64,000 bases of DNA from Rhodocyclales bacterium. GTDB lineage: Bacteria > Pseudomonadota > Gammaproteobacteria > Burkholderiales > Rhodocyclaceae. Each line of letters begins with the position of its first letter. The stretch's first letter is position 1. The DNA lies in assembly GCA_016235165.1 (NCBI GenBank), contig JACRLX010000038.1, positions 1 to 64,000 of the forward strand. The letters are read 5' to 3'. Below, piece after piece: positions 45,441-54,183 of the stretch. Both the position numbers and the translations under genes were made by a program. Below the pieces are notes generated by a model. The model saw only the letters and a program-made list of their open reading frames with translations, searched no databases and had not been told where the DNA came from.

Positions 45441-47369
45441 TCAACGGCCGAGCGCAAGAACTTCCTCGAACAGCTTGCCGGCGATCTCGATCACCTTGGC
45501 GGCCGCCTGATATGCCTGCTGGTAACGCAGCAAATTGGCCGCTTCCTCGTCCAGATTCACTCCCGCCACCGATTGCAGCGATTTGGTCGACTGGTCGGCC
45601 AGGCTTTGCTGCGCGGCGCCGATGGCTTCGACTTCATTGGCCTTGCTGCCGATATTGCTGACCATTTGTGCGTAGGCCCCCTGATAGCTCGCGGTGGCCT
45701 GGCCGCCGCTGGGTGCATTCATCGTGCTGCGCGTTTGCAGGGCGCCGATCAGCGAGGCGTTGCGGTTGTCGGCAACGCCATTGACATTGCTTTCGACGAC
45801 GAAGGAATCACCGCCGGCAGGGGTGCCGCGAATCCGCGTGGTCCAGCCGTTGTAGCTGATCGCCGCACCGGCGGTATAGGCGACGCCCGAGGCCAGCGTC
45901 GCGCCGGCGGTGACATCCACCACGTCGAAGCTGCTGGCGCTGGTGAAGTTGATGGTGACCTTGTGCTGCAAATTGGCGTTGGCGGGCGGCGGGCCATCCA
46001 CCACGCCGGCTTCGATACTGCCCAGACCAGTGTTGCCCAGCGTCGCGCTGCTGCGTATCGGCGCCGCCGCCGCCAGGGCGCGCACGTCGGTGATCGCCAC
46101 CGACAGCTTGTGGGCACCGTCGCGTGTCGGCTGGATCAGCACGCTGTCGTTCGCCGCCGGCGCCCAACTGCCGGCGCCAATGCTGAAGCCGTCCACCGTC
46201 TGCGGCAGGCTGCCATAGCTTCGCACCAGCTTGTCCGACAGGCGGGTGAGCTGGTAGTTGCCGCCGACATAGGCCAGCTCGTAATTGCTGGTGGTCAGCT
46301 CGGCAATGCTGTTGGCGTCGATGGCCACCGTCGGCGCCCCGCTGCCGGCATTGTTGCTGCTGGCGGTCACGCGCGGCGACGACAGATTGAACAGGTTCTG
46401 CCCCATTGCACCGGCCAGATCCTGCCCCAGCCGGTGCTGGTCGTTGACGTTCTGTGCCAGACTGAGCGCGATGCGGCCAAGGGCATTTTGCGTCTGGTCC
46501 AGCGTCTCGCTGCGAAAACGCAGCACGCCGCCCAGGCTGCCGCCGGTGATTTGCGATTCGGCGATCGGCTGGGCGACGCCGCCGGGCCCGACCAGACCCA
46601 CGGTGACGCGCTCCGGATCGTCCGGCGCGCGCACGGGCTTGAGCTGATAAGCCTGATTGCCGACCACCAGCGGCTGACCGGCGCCGATGAATACGTTGTA
46701 GCTGCCATCGCTCTGGCTGACGGCGGTAACTCGCACCAGCTTGTTCAGGTCTTTCAGCACCTGTTCGCGCTGGTCGAGCAGGTCGTTCGGTTCATGCCCC
46801 ACTTCGCTGGCGCGCGCCAGCACGACGCGATGGTTGATTTCCGATAGCTGGGAACTGTAGGCATTGATCTGGGTGATCTGGGTTGCCACCTGCGCATTGG
46901 TGCCATCGCGCACTTCGGCAAGGCGCTGGTCTAGCGCCTGGAAGCGGGTCGACAACGCCTGCGACGCGGACAGCATCGCCTGGCGTGCGGCCATCGATGT
47001 CGGATTGGCGGCAACTTCCTGCACCCCCTTGAAAAAGGCTGCCAGGCTCGGGGACAGCCCGGCATCGGAGTCCGCCAGCATGTTGTCGATCTGGCGGATC
47101 TGCGACAAATAGCTGTCCATTTCGGACGCCCCCGCCTCGGCGCTGAGCACTTGCCGGCCGAGGATCTGGTCGTAGTTGCGGCGTATGGTTTCCACATGCG
47201 CGCCCTGACCGACAAAACCGGAACCGCTGTACAGGTAGACGTTGGTCGTCTGCACGGTCTGCTGCCGGCTGTAACCCGGCGTCGAGGCGTTGGCAATGTT
47301 GTGGCTGGTCGTCAGCAAGCCGGACTGGGCGGTGTTCAATCCGCTGACGCCAATATTCAGGATACCCAT
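45441..47369 (-). CDS. flgK: Hook-associated protein FlgK (HAP1)
   Basis: From ATG 47369 the product is 642 residues. The N terminus GILNIGVSGLNTAQSGLLTTSHNIANASTPGYSRQ and the C terminus VNLDEEAANLLRYQQAYQAAAKVI are FlgK signatures. The middle part is variable and beta-rich. FlgK is the first hook-filament junction protein. It has its own near-perfect sigma-54 promoter 67-82 bases before the ATG, separating flgKL from flgB-J. Confidence 0.96.
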   Translation of the reverse strand: MGILNIGVSGLNTAQSGLLTTSHNIANASTPGYSRQQTVQTTNVYLYSGSGFVGQGAHVETIRRNYDQILGRQVLSAEAGASEMDSYLSQIRQIDNMLADSDAGLSPSLAAFFKGVQEVAANPTSMAARQAMLSASQALSTRFQALDQRLAEVRDGTNAQVATQITQINAYSSQLSEINHRVVLARASEVGHEPNDLLDQREQVLKDLNKLVRVTAVSQSDGSYNVFIGAGQPLVVGNQAYQLKPVRAPDDPERVTVGLVGPGGVAQPIAESQITGGSLGGVLRFRSETLDQTQNALGRIALSLAQNVNDQHRLGQDLAGAMGQNLFNLSSPRVTASSNNAGSGAPTVAIDANSIAELTTSNYELAYVGGNYQLTRLSDKLVRSYGSLPQTVDGFSIGAGSWAPAANDSVLIQPTRDGAHKLSVAITDVRALAAAAPIRSSATLGNTGLGSIEAGVVDGPPPANANLQHKVTINFTSASSFDVVDVTAGATLASGVAYTAGAAISYNGWTTRIRGTPAGGDSFVVESNVNGVADNRNASLIGALQTRSTMNAPSGGQATASYQGAYAQMVSNIGSKANEVEAIGAAQQSLADQSTKSLQSVAGVNLDEEAANLLRYQQAYQAAAKVIEIAGKLFEEVLALGR

Positions 47370-47395
47370 GATCGCTCCACATTGGCCCTCGGTAA

Positions 47396-47410
47396 CGGCA
47401 AGAATTGCCG
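47396..47410. promoter_or_regulatory. CGGCAA-N3-TTGCCG dyad before flgK
   Basis: Perfect dyad with spacer GAA, lying between the flgK sigma-54 promoter and the flgK ATG, about 26 bases downstream of the -12 box. Binding downstream of the start site is known for the FleR relative FlrC. Confidence 0.6.
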
Positions 47411-47435
47411 CGCCTTGAGGCTTCAAGCAGAGATC

Positions 47436-47451
47436 TGCAATGCCCGTGCCA
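47436..47451 (-). promoter_or_regulatory. Sigma-54 promoter of flgK
   Basis: The minus strand reads TGGCACGGGCATTGCA, a complete match to the -24/-12 consensus, just after the flgJ stop. Confidence 0.92.
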
Positions 47452-47466
47452 GGGGCTGGAATATCG

Positions 47467-47994
47467 CTAGCCAGTCTGCCGCTCGGCTACCTGCGCCGCC
47501 GGCATCGGTCGATCGACAAAGGCGCGCTGTGCGGCATTGGCGGGGATCGATCCGGAAGTCGGCGCTGGCGACACGGCGGGCGCCGCCCTGGGCGGCAAGC
47601 TAAGGCCGCGCAGGCTGGCCGGACTCGACGGATCGAGCGGCAAGGCGCGTGGCTCACGGCGCAAGGGCATGGCACCCAGGGACTCGACCGGACCGTTCTG
47701 CTGCGTCAGCTGTTTCTCGATCATTGCGGCGAGACCGAGGCCTTTGCCGCCACCGAGTTGCAGGCTCAGTTGCTGGTCGTGCAACGATTCGTAGAGACGC
47801 GAGGCCTGGTTGTCGAACAAGCCCTCGCGCGGCACGGCGTCGCGCATCGACTTCAGCACCATCTGCATGAAGAGCGATTCGAACTGCTTCGCAATTTCTT
47901 TGGCCGCCGCCGGATCGCCGGCCCTGGCCCGGCGCTTGAGCGCGGTCAGGCGTCCGGTATCGAGGACATTGGCGGCGGCGAGATCGGCACTCAT
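47467..47994 (-). CDS. flgJ: Rod-cap protein FlgJ, lacking the muramidase domain
   Basis: A 175-residue protein. Residues about 25-100 form the rod-binding domain (KEIAKQFESLFMQMVLKSMRDAVP, LHDQQLSLQLGGGKGLGLAAMIEKQL). In beta- and gammaproteobacteria FlgJ normally continues for about 150 residues with a peptidoglycan hydrolase domain. Here, after a Pro/Ala linker containing AVSPAPTSG (a copy of the 24-bp motif), the chain reaches AFVDRPMPAAQVAERQTG, which resembles the first helix of that domain, and stops at TAG. Rod capping should be intact; cell-wall digestion must be supplied elsewhere. Either a truncation or a lineage-specific short form. Confidence 0.9.
   Translation of the reverse strand: MSADLAAANVLDTGRLTALKRRARAGDPAAAKEIAKQFESLFMQMVLKSMRDAVPREGLFDNQASRLYESLHDQQLSLQLGGGKGLGLAAMIEKQLTQQNGPVESLGAMPLRREPRALPLDPSSPASLRGLSLPPRAAPAVSPAPTSGSIPANAAQRAFVDRPMPAAQVAERQTG
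47555..47578 (+). repeat. 24-bp interspersed motif, copy 7
   Basis: AAGTCGGCGCTGG followed by CGACACGGCG, matching the consensus throughout. Antisense inside flgJ, where the protein reads AVSPAPTSG in the linker just before the truncation point. Confidence 0.85.
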
Positions 47995-48072
47995 GGGCGG
48001 TGGAAGTGTGTCCGGAAGCGATGGCTGGCGATGAATGCAAAAACCATCCCACTCTCGCCTTGCACCGTGTTT

Positions 48073-49185
48073 TCAGATGATTTCCAGCTCGGCGCGCAGC
48101 GCACCGGCGGATTTCATGGCTTGCAGGATCGCAATCAGGTCTTGCGGGTTGGCCCCAAGCGAATTCAGGGCGCGCACGATTTCGGCCAGATTGGCGCCAG
48201 CCTTGAGGTTCATCAGCGCTGCCCCTTCCTGCTTGATCTCGATTTGTGCATTGGCCACCGACGCGGTCTGCCCGCCCGAGAGCGCTCCCGGCTGACTGAC
48301 GGTATTGTCGGTGCTGACCGAGACGGAAAGATTGCCGTGGGCCACGGCGCAGTTGTCGAGCAGTACCGCCTGGTTCATCACCACCGAACCGGTGCGGCTG
48401 TTCACGATGACCTTGGCGGCCATTTTTGCCGGTGTGACGTCGAGGTTCTCGATGCGGCCGATGAAGGCGACGCGTTCATCGGCATTGGCCGGCGCCTTGA
48501 CCCGCACCTGGCGGCCGTCGGCGGCCGATGCCGTACCGGGCGCCATGCGATTGATCGCCTCCACCATCTGTTGCGCGGTGCTGAAGTCCGTGCTGTTGAG
48601 TTCGAGGTGCACGAATTCGCCCTGCCCCAGCGGCATCGGCACTTCGCGTTCCACCGTGGCGCCGGCGGCGATGCGACCGACCGAAAGGTGATTCACGGTG
48701 ACCTTGGAGCCAGCACCGGAGGCCCCGGCACCGACCACGGTGACATTGCCCTGGGCCATGGCGTAGATCTGCCCGTCGGCCCCCTTGAGCGGCGTCAGGA
48801 TCAGCGTACCGCCGCGCAGGCTCTTGGCATTGCCGATCGAGGACACCGTGATGTCTATGGTCTGCCCGGCACGGGCGAAGGCCGGCAGGCTGGCGGTGAC
48901 CATCACGGCGGCAACGTTCTTCAGTTGCAGCGATTGTCCGGGCGGCATGTTGATGCCCATGGCGGACAGCATGCTGATCATGCTTTGCACGGTGAATGGC
49001 GTCTGGGTGGTCTGGTCGCCGCTGCCGTCGAGACCGACCACCACGCCGTAGCCGACCAGCTGGTTGGCGCGCACGCCGGCCAGCGAGGCGATGTCCTTGA
49101 TGCGTTCGGCGCTGGCCGGCGCGGCGGCGAACACGGTGCCAGCCAGGCACAGCGCAGCAAGCAGTTTGCGGTGCGGGGTTTTCAT
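48073..49185 (-). CDS. flgI: Flagellar P-ring protein FlgI
   Basis: A 370-residue periplasmic protein with signal peptide ending ASAER. Family blocks: IKDIASLAGVRANQLVGYGVVVGLDGSGDQT and LNSLGANPQDLIAILQAMKSAGALRAELEII. It forms the bushing ring in the peptidoglycan layer, confirming a Gram-negative type flagellum together with FlgH. It lies between flgH and flgJ with an 11-base gap upstream. Confidence 0.97.
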   Translation of the reverse strand: MKTPHRKLLAALCLAGTVFAAAPASAERIKDIASLAGVRANQLVGYGVVVGLDGSGDQTTQTPFTVQSMISMLSAMGINMPPGQSLQLKNVAAVMVTASLPAFARAGQTIDITVSSIGNAKSLRGGTLILTPLKGADGQIYAMAQGNVTVVGAGASGAGSKVTVNHLSVGRIAAGATVEREVPMPLGQGEFVHLELNSTDFSTAQQMVEAINRMAPGTASAADGRQVRVKAPANADERVAFIGRIENLDVTPAKMAAKVIVNSRTGSVVMNQAVLLDNCAVAHGNLSVSVSTDNTVSQPGALSGGQTASVANAQIEIKQEGAALMNLKAGANLAEIVRALNSLGANPQDLIAILQAMKSAGALRAELEII

Positions 49186-49195
49186 GTCGATTTCC

Positions 49196-49873
49196 TCAGA
49201 AAGGCATGAAGCTCAGGAAGAAGCGGCCCAGCCAGCCCATGACCTGGGCCGAATCGATGAAGCCGTTGGCCTTGTATTCGATGCGCGCATCGGCGATCTG
49301 GGTCGAAGTCACCGTGTTCGCCGAGGTGATGGTGTTGGGGTTGACCACGCCGGAGAAACGCACGAATTCCTCGCCCTCCTTGAGCCCGATCTGCTTCTCG
49401 CCCGACACCAGCAGGTTGCCGTTCGGATAGACCTCGATCACGGTGACGGTGATGGTGCCGGTGAAATCGTTGGACGAGGTGTTCTGCCCCGAGCCGGTGA
49501 AATTGTTGGTATCGCTGGCGGCCAGCGCGGTGCCCTGGGCGCCCTTGAAGGGCAGGCCGACAATGGTCGGCACGCTGACATCGACGGCCTGGCTGCGGGT
49601 GGTCTTGTTTTCCGACTTCTTCGAGGCCTGGACCTTCTCGGCGATGTTGATGGTCAGCGTATCGCCGACAAAGCGGGCGCGCCGATCCTCGAACAGCGGC
49701 CGGGCCGAGGCCACGTTGAAAATCGCGCCATTGCTCGGCGCGATGTAGTTCCGGGCTTCCGGGCGCACGCTCATCGGCTGGTGGATCGCCGTGGTCGGCG
49801 CGGTAGTGACGCAACCGGCCAGCAGGGCCAGCAGCGGAATCAGGACGATGGGGTTTTTCATGGTTTCATTCAT
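49196..49873 (-). CDS. flgH: Flagellar L-ring protein FlgH
   Basis: A 225-residue lipoprotein (226 codons including stop) with lipobox LALLAGC. Hallmarks: SLFEDRRARFVGDTLTI-like segment (PLFEDRRARFVGDTLTINIAEK) and NGNLLVSGEKQIGLKEGEEFVRFSGVVNPNTI. It forms the outer-membrane ring. ATG 49873 is used here; ATG 49861 (MKN) is an equally good start that keeps the signal peptide. Confidence 0.96.
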   Translation of the reverse strand: MNETMKNPIVLIPLLALLAGCVTTAPTTAIHQPMSVRPEARNYIAPSNGAIFNVASARPLFEDRRARFVGDTLTINIAEKVQASKKSENKTTRSQAVDVSVPTIVGLPFKGAQGTALAASDTNNFTGSGQNTSSNDFTGTITVTVIEVYPNGNLLVSGEKQIGLKEGEEFVRFSGVVNPNTITSANTVTSTQIADARIEYKANGFIDSAQVMGWLGRFFLSFMPF

Positions 49874-49887
49874 CCATGGTTGGCGGA

Positions 49888-50670
49888 TCAGATGTTGCTG
49901 AGCTTCGACAGCATCTGGTCGCAGGTGGTGACGGCCTTGGAGTTCATTTCATAGCCGCGCTGGGCGACGATCATATTCACCAGTTCCTCGGCCACATTGA
50001 CGTTGGAGGTTTCGATGTAGCCCTGGTTGATCAGGCCGGTACCGTTGGTGCCCGGCGTGGTCGGCGTGCCGGTGCCGGACGAGGCGGTTTCGACGAACAG
50101 GTTCTGGCCGGTGCTCTGCAGGCCGCCGTTATTGACGAAGCCAACCAGCTGGATGTTGCCGGCCGGCTGCGGCGCGTTGTTGCCGGGCTGGGAATAGGTG
50201 ACGATGCCGTCGGGCGATATGGTCACGCTGATGGCGTTGGCCGGGATGGTGATCGGCGGGCTCAGCGGATAACCATTGGCGGTAACGATCTGGCCGTTGG
50301 CGTCCTTGGTAAAGGAACCGTCGCGGGTGTAGGCCAGGGTGCCATCGGGCATCTGGATCTGGAAGAAACCGTTGCCCTGGATCGCGAGGTCGAGCGGGTT
50401 GTCGGTCTTCTGCACTGTGCCCTGGGTGAAGATGTGCTCGGTGGCCACCACGCGCACGCCGGTGCCCAGAGTCAGGCCGGAGGGAATCGCGGTCTGCTGC
50501 GATGAAGAAGAACCCGGCTGGCGCAGGGTCTGGTAGAGCAGGTCCTCGAATACCGGGCGCGAGCGCTTGAAGCCGGTGGTACTGACGTTGGCGAGGTTGC
50601 TGGTGATCACGTCCATCGATGTCTGGTGGGCATCGAGGCCGGTCTTGGCAATCCAGAGGGAACGCATCAT
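49888..50670 (-). CDS. flgG: Distal rod protein FlgG
   Basis: A 260-residue FlgG. N terminus [38 protein letters not shown], middle [31 protein letters not shown] terminus [35 protein letters not shown] (all split family blocks). It polymerises as the distal rod. It sits downstream of a second flgE-like gene, not of flgF as is usual. Confidence 0.97.
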   Translation of the reverse strand: MMRSLWIAKTGLDAHQTSMDVITSNLANVSTTGFKRSRPVFEDLLYQTLRQPGSSSSQQTAIPSGLTLGTGVRVVATEHIFTQGTVQKTDNPLDLAIQGNGFFQIQMPDGTLAYTRDGSFTKDANGQIVTANGYPLSPPITIPANAISVTISPDGIVTYSQPGNNAPQPAGNIQLVGFVNNGGLQSTGQNLFVETASSGTGTPTTPGTNGTGLINQGYIETSNVNVAEELVNMIVAQRGYEMNSKAVTTCDQMLSKLSNI

Positions 50671-50707
50671 TTGAAGTTACTCCTGGAAATTTTCAGGCTC
50701 GCGTTTC

Positions 50708-52033
50708 TTATTGCGAACGCATGTTGGCGAGGTTTTGCAAAACCTGGTCGAGGATCTTGAAAGTCTGGGCGCTGGCCTGGTAGTTGCGCTGCTGTTCGAT
50801 CAGCGCCACCAGCTCGGTAGCCAGATCGACGTTGGACTGTTCGCGGGCATAGCCTTGGAGCGAGCCCATACCCTCGGCCGCATCGCTGTTGCCCTTGAAG
50901 CCGGCGATTTTTTCGGTGGCGAACTTGGGGAAGCCGAGACTGATGGTACCAGTGCCCTTGACCGGGTCGTCGTTGGCCACCCACTGGTTGTCGCCCATGT
51001 TGATCAGCGAATTCGGATTGGCGAAATTCGCCAGCACCACTTGTGCGACGTTGCGCCGCTGGCCATTGGAATAGCGCGCGCTGAGATGGCCGTCGGCCTG
51101 GACGCTGAACTCGTAGCCATCCTGCAGGCTGCCTTCGCCATAGCCGTCCTGGCTCAGGGCATTCACGCTCAAGGGCGTGCCGAACTGGGTCGTGCCGCGC
51201 AGATCGATGGCAATCGACAGGGTTTCGCCACCCGCGGTGACATAACTGCTGGCCGCCAGCGGCATGGTGGTGGCGAGCACGCCGGCGGTATCGAAGGCGA
51301 CATCGATCGGACCGGTAACCGGCGTCGGATTCGACGGGCTGTAATCCAGCGTGCTGTACATGTTCCAGTGATTGCCGGCACCGGGGGTGGCGAAGTAAAG
51401 CCGCAGTTGATGCTGATCGCCGGCCGAGTCGAATACCGTGGCCACGGTCGAGCCGTTATAGCTCGTCGCGTCGGCCGGATCGAAGGGCACTGCAGCCGCT
51501 GCCAGGCGAGGATCGAGATTGATGCTCAGATCGACCTTGGTGCTGGCCTTGGGCGGAAAATAGGGATCGATGGTGATCACCACCGGGTTGGGCGCGGTGC
51601 CGATGGTGCCGTAGGGATCGGTGGTGAAATCCGGCAGGTTGCCGGTCAGGCTGAGGCCGGCGCGCGTCACCAGGCGCGGGTTGCTGTTGGCATCGAAGGA
51701 AAGACGGAACTGGCCGTCGCGGGTATAGCTGATCTTGCCCGTCTCCGGATTGTAGAGGCGGAAGAAGCCCTGCCCGTTGATCGCCATGTCGAGCGGATTG
51801 TTGGTCAGCTCGAAGCGCCCCTGTTCGAAGTTCTGCGAGATATTGTCGGCGCTGACGCCGGCACTCGCGGCAGAATCTGCCGGTCCGCTGCCCTTTCCTG
51901 CCGCCGCAACATTGGTGAAGCGGGCAACGGAGGACTTGAAACCAATGGTCTGCGAGTTGGCGATGTTGTTGCCGATGACGTCGAGCGCCTTGCCGGCGGC
52001 AATCAGGCCACTCAAGCTGTTTGCAAATGCCAT
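50708..52033 (-). CDS. Second FlgE-type hook protein
   Basis: A 441-residue protein with full FlgE architecture: N-terminal LSGLIAAGKALDVIGNNIANSQTIGFKSS, NNPLDMAINGQGFFRL, SYTRDGQFRL, a central beta domain with RLYFATPG and GYGEGSLQDGYEFSVQADG, and C-terminal EQSNVDLATELVALIEQQRNYQASAQTFKI. It differs strongly from the FlgE at 52881 in the middle domain. It occupies the flgF-flgG interval, where flagellar operons normally have nothing. Either a duplicated hook subunit, a specialised hook segment, or a rod extension. Confidence 0.93.
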   Translation of the reverse strand: MAFANSLSGLIAAGKALDVIGNNIANSQTIGFKSSVARFTNVAAAGKGSGPADSAASAGVSADNISQNFEQGRFELTNNPLDMAINGQGFFRLYNPETGKISYTRDGQFRLSFDANSNPRLVTRAGLSLTGNLPDFTTDPYGTIGTAPNPVVITIDPYFPPKASTKVDLSINLDPRLAAAAVPFDPADATSYNGSTVATVFDSAGDQHQLRLYFATPGAGNHWNMYSTLDYSPSNPTPVTGPIDVAFDTAGVLATTMPLAASSYVTAGGETLSIAIDLRGTTQFGTPLSVNALSQDGYGEGSLQDGYEFSVQADGHLSARYSNGQRRNVAQVVLANFANPNSLINMGDNQWVANDDPVKGTGTISLGFPKFATEKIAGFKGNSDAAEGMGSLQGYAREQSNVDLATELVALIEQQRNYQASAQTFKILDQVLQNLANMRSQ

Positions 52034-52090
52034 TTTGGGATTCCTTCCTGATTACGCTTATGCCTCAAACAGCAAGGCATGTGCCAGGGC

Positions 52091-52843
52091 TCAGCGGGTG
52101 CTGAGAATCTGCGCGGCGGCCTTGTCGTTGGCGTCGGCGATCGACACCATGCGCAGTTGCATCTCGAACTGGCGCGCCAGCGAGATCATGTTCACCATCT
52201 GTTCGGCGGGATTGACGTTGCTGCCTTCGAGCGTGCCGGCGACGATGGAAACGGTTTCATCCATGGGAACGGCATCGCCCCCACGCGGACGGAACAGGCC
52301 GTCCTCGCCGCGCACCATATCGGCACTGGGGGGATTCACCAGCTTGATGCGACCGATCACGCTGGGCGTGTTCTGGGCGCCGGATTCCGGCAAGGCCGAC
52401 ATCGTGCCATCGACACCAATGCTCAGCTTCACTTCGGGCGGTACGCTGATCGTTCCGCCATCACCCATGACTGGAATGCCCTTGCGGGTTTGCAGTACGC
52501 CGTTGACGTTGAGTTCGAAAGAGCCATTGCGGGTATAGGCTTCGCTGCCGTCCGGCAGTTGCAGCGCGATCCAGCCCGGCCCCTGCACCGCCACATCCAG
52601 CGGACGCCCGGTACCCACCATGGCGCCGGCGGTGAAGTCGGTATGCGTGCTGGCATCGACGGCAAAAGCGCGGGTCGGCAGGCCCTTGAGCGCAGCTTGC
52701 GACTGCACCTGGACCGCGCGCAGGCGATGTTCCTCGGCCTTGTAGCCGGTGGAATTGGCATTCGCCAGATTGTGCGCGACGGCGGCCTGGCGAGCCATGG
52801 TCTGGCTCGCCCCGCTCATCGCCGTGTAGATCATGCGGTCCAT
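52091..52843 (-). CDS. flgF: Proximal rod protein FlgF
   Basis: A 250-residue FlgF. It begins MDRMIYTAMSGASQTMARQA, the characteristic FlgF start, has GRPLDVAVQGPGWIALQLPDGSEAYTRNG in the middle, and ends with GSNVNPAEQMVNMISLARQFEMQLRM. It forms part of the rod. The 37-base gap upstream, between it and flgE, holds a copy of the 24-bp motif. Confidence 0.96.
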   Translation of the reverse strand: MDRMIYTAMSGASQTMARQAAVAHNLANANSTGYKAEEHRLRAVQVQSQAALKGLPTRAFAVDASTHTDFTAGAMVGTGRPLDVAVQGPGWIALQLPDGSEAYTRNGSFELNVNGVLQTRKGIPVMGDGGTISVPPEVKLSIGVDGTMSALPESGAQNTPSVIGRIKLVNPPSADMVRGEDGLFRPRGGDAVPMDETVSIVAGTLEGSNVNPAEQMVNMISLARQFEMQLRMVSIADANDKAAAQILSTR

Positions 52844-52857
52844 CGTCGCCTTGCTGT

Positions 52858-52881
52858 CGCCGTGTCCTCAGCGCCGACTTT
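52858..52881 (-). repeat. 24-bp interspersed motif, copy 8
   Basis: The minus strand reads AAGTCGGCGCTGA then GGACACGGCG. The only copy wholly outside coding sequence: it starts at the last base of the flgE stop codon and ends 15 bases before the flgF ATG. Confidence 0.75.
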
Positions 52882-54170
52882 TAGCGCAGGTTCACCAGGG
52901 TTTGCAGGATGCTGTCCTGAGTCTTGATGGTTTGCGCATTGGCCTGGTAGGAGCGCTGCATGGTGATCATGTTCACCAGCTCGGCGGTCAGGTCGACATT
53001 GGACTCTTCCAGCGCGGCCGATTGCAGCACGCCGTACTGTCCCGAGGAACCCGGCACGCCGACGATGGAATCGCCCGACCCCGGGGTCTGCGCCCAGACA
53101 TTGTCGCCCAGCGGTTGCAGGCCTTGCGAGTTGCGGAAGGAAGCCAGGATCACCTGGCCGACCACCGCGGTCTGGCCGTTGGTGTAGCGACCGAGTATGG
53201 TGCCGTCCTGACCGACGTTGAAGCCGGCCAGCGTGCCCGAGCCGTAGCCGTCCTGGACCATGGCATTGACCGAGAACGAGGAACCGAACTGGGTCGAACC
53301 GCCGAAATTGACCGGAAAGGACAGATTGCTGATGGCGCCGGGATAGCCCAGTTGGGCGTCGGTAATCGCCGCCGTGAACGCCGAGGAAGTGAGATCTCCC
53401 GAGGCATCGAAAGTCAGCGTCCCCAGCTTGCCGCCGGCCGACAAATCGGTGAACTGGGGCGAGGCGCCTGGCGGGTTGGTCAGGGTGGTATAGACATCCC
53501 AGGTGCTTGCCGCCGCCGTCTTGACGAAATACATCGAGTAGGTATGGGGATTGCCGAGGCTGTCGTAGATCGTTACGGCCGTCGACTGGTTGTAGGTGGT
53601 CGGATTGTTGTAGTCGAAAGGCGCTGCCGTGGGCGGCCCCAGGCGCGCATCGAGGTTGACGTTCACTTCCACGCCGCTGTTGCCAGGGCTGCCACCCGTC
53701 ATTTGCGGCGGGCCGGCCAGGCTTTGCGTCGGATCGAACAGGCGCAGCGGCACGGCTGGCGAGCCCTGCGAGATGACGCCCTTTTCAGCCATGATGCCCT
53801 TCAGCTTGAGACCGCTGCTATTGACGATGTAGCCCGATTGATCGAGCTGGAATTGGCCATTGCGGCTGTACACCGTGGCGCCGTTGCCGTCATCGACCTG
53901 GAAGAAGCCGCCGCCGTTGATCGCGATGTCGAGCGGGTTGCTGGTGACGCCGATGCTGCCCTGGGTGAACTGCTGGACTACCGCCGAGATCTTGGTACCG
54001 AGACCTACCGGCGCCGCGCCGGCGCCGGAGAGCGAGGCCGCAAAAACGTCGGAGAACTGGGTCGAGCCCGTCTTGTATCCGATCGTGCTGGCGTTGGCGA
54101 TGTTGTTGCCGATGGTGTCGAGGGCCTTGGACGAAGAATTCAGACCAGCCAGACCTTGTTGGAATCCCAT
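52881..54170 (-). CDS. flgE: Flagellar hook protein FlgE
   Basis: A 429-residue hook subunit in the normal position after flgD. N terminus GFQQGLAGLNSSSKALDTIGNNIANASTIGYKTG, SNPLDIAINGGGFFQVDDGNGATVYSRNGQF, and C terminus ALEESNVDLTAELVNMITMQRSYQANAQTIKT. FlgD caps it during assembly and FliK controls its length. A second FlgE-like protein is encoded 0.85 kb downstream in the same operon. Confidence 0.97.
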   Translation of the reverse strand: MGFQQGLAGLNSSSKALDTIGNNIANASTIGYKTGSTQFSDVFAASLSGAGAAPVGLGTKISAVVQQFTQGSIGVTSNPLDIAINGGGFFQVDDGNGATVYSRNGQFQLDQSGYIVNSSGLKLKGIMAEKGVISQGSPAVPLRLFDPTQSLAGPPQMTGGSPGNSGVEVNVNLDARLGPPTAAPFDYNNPTTYNQSTAVTIYDSLGNPHTYSMYFVKTAAASTWDVYTTLTNPPGASPQFTDLSAGGKLGTLTFDASGDLTSSAFTAAITDAQLGYPGAISNLSFPVNFGGSTQFGSSFSVNAMVQDGYGSGTLAGFNVGQDGTILGRYTNGQTAVVGQVILASFRNSQGLQPLGDNVWAQTPGSGDSIVGVPGSSGQYGVLQSAALEESNVDLTAELVNMITMQRSYQANAQTIKTQDSILQTLVNLR

Positions 54171-54183
54171 GATGTTCTCCTGC

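Noticed and set aside
51842-51862. GTCGGCGCTGACGCC in the second flgE and a similar GTCGGCG string at 55189
   Set aside because: Partial matches explained by conserved codons for the protein (for example NLANADS); the flanking part of the motif is missing.
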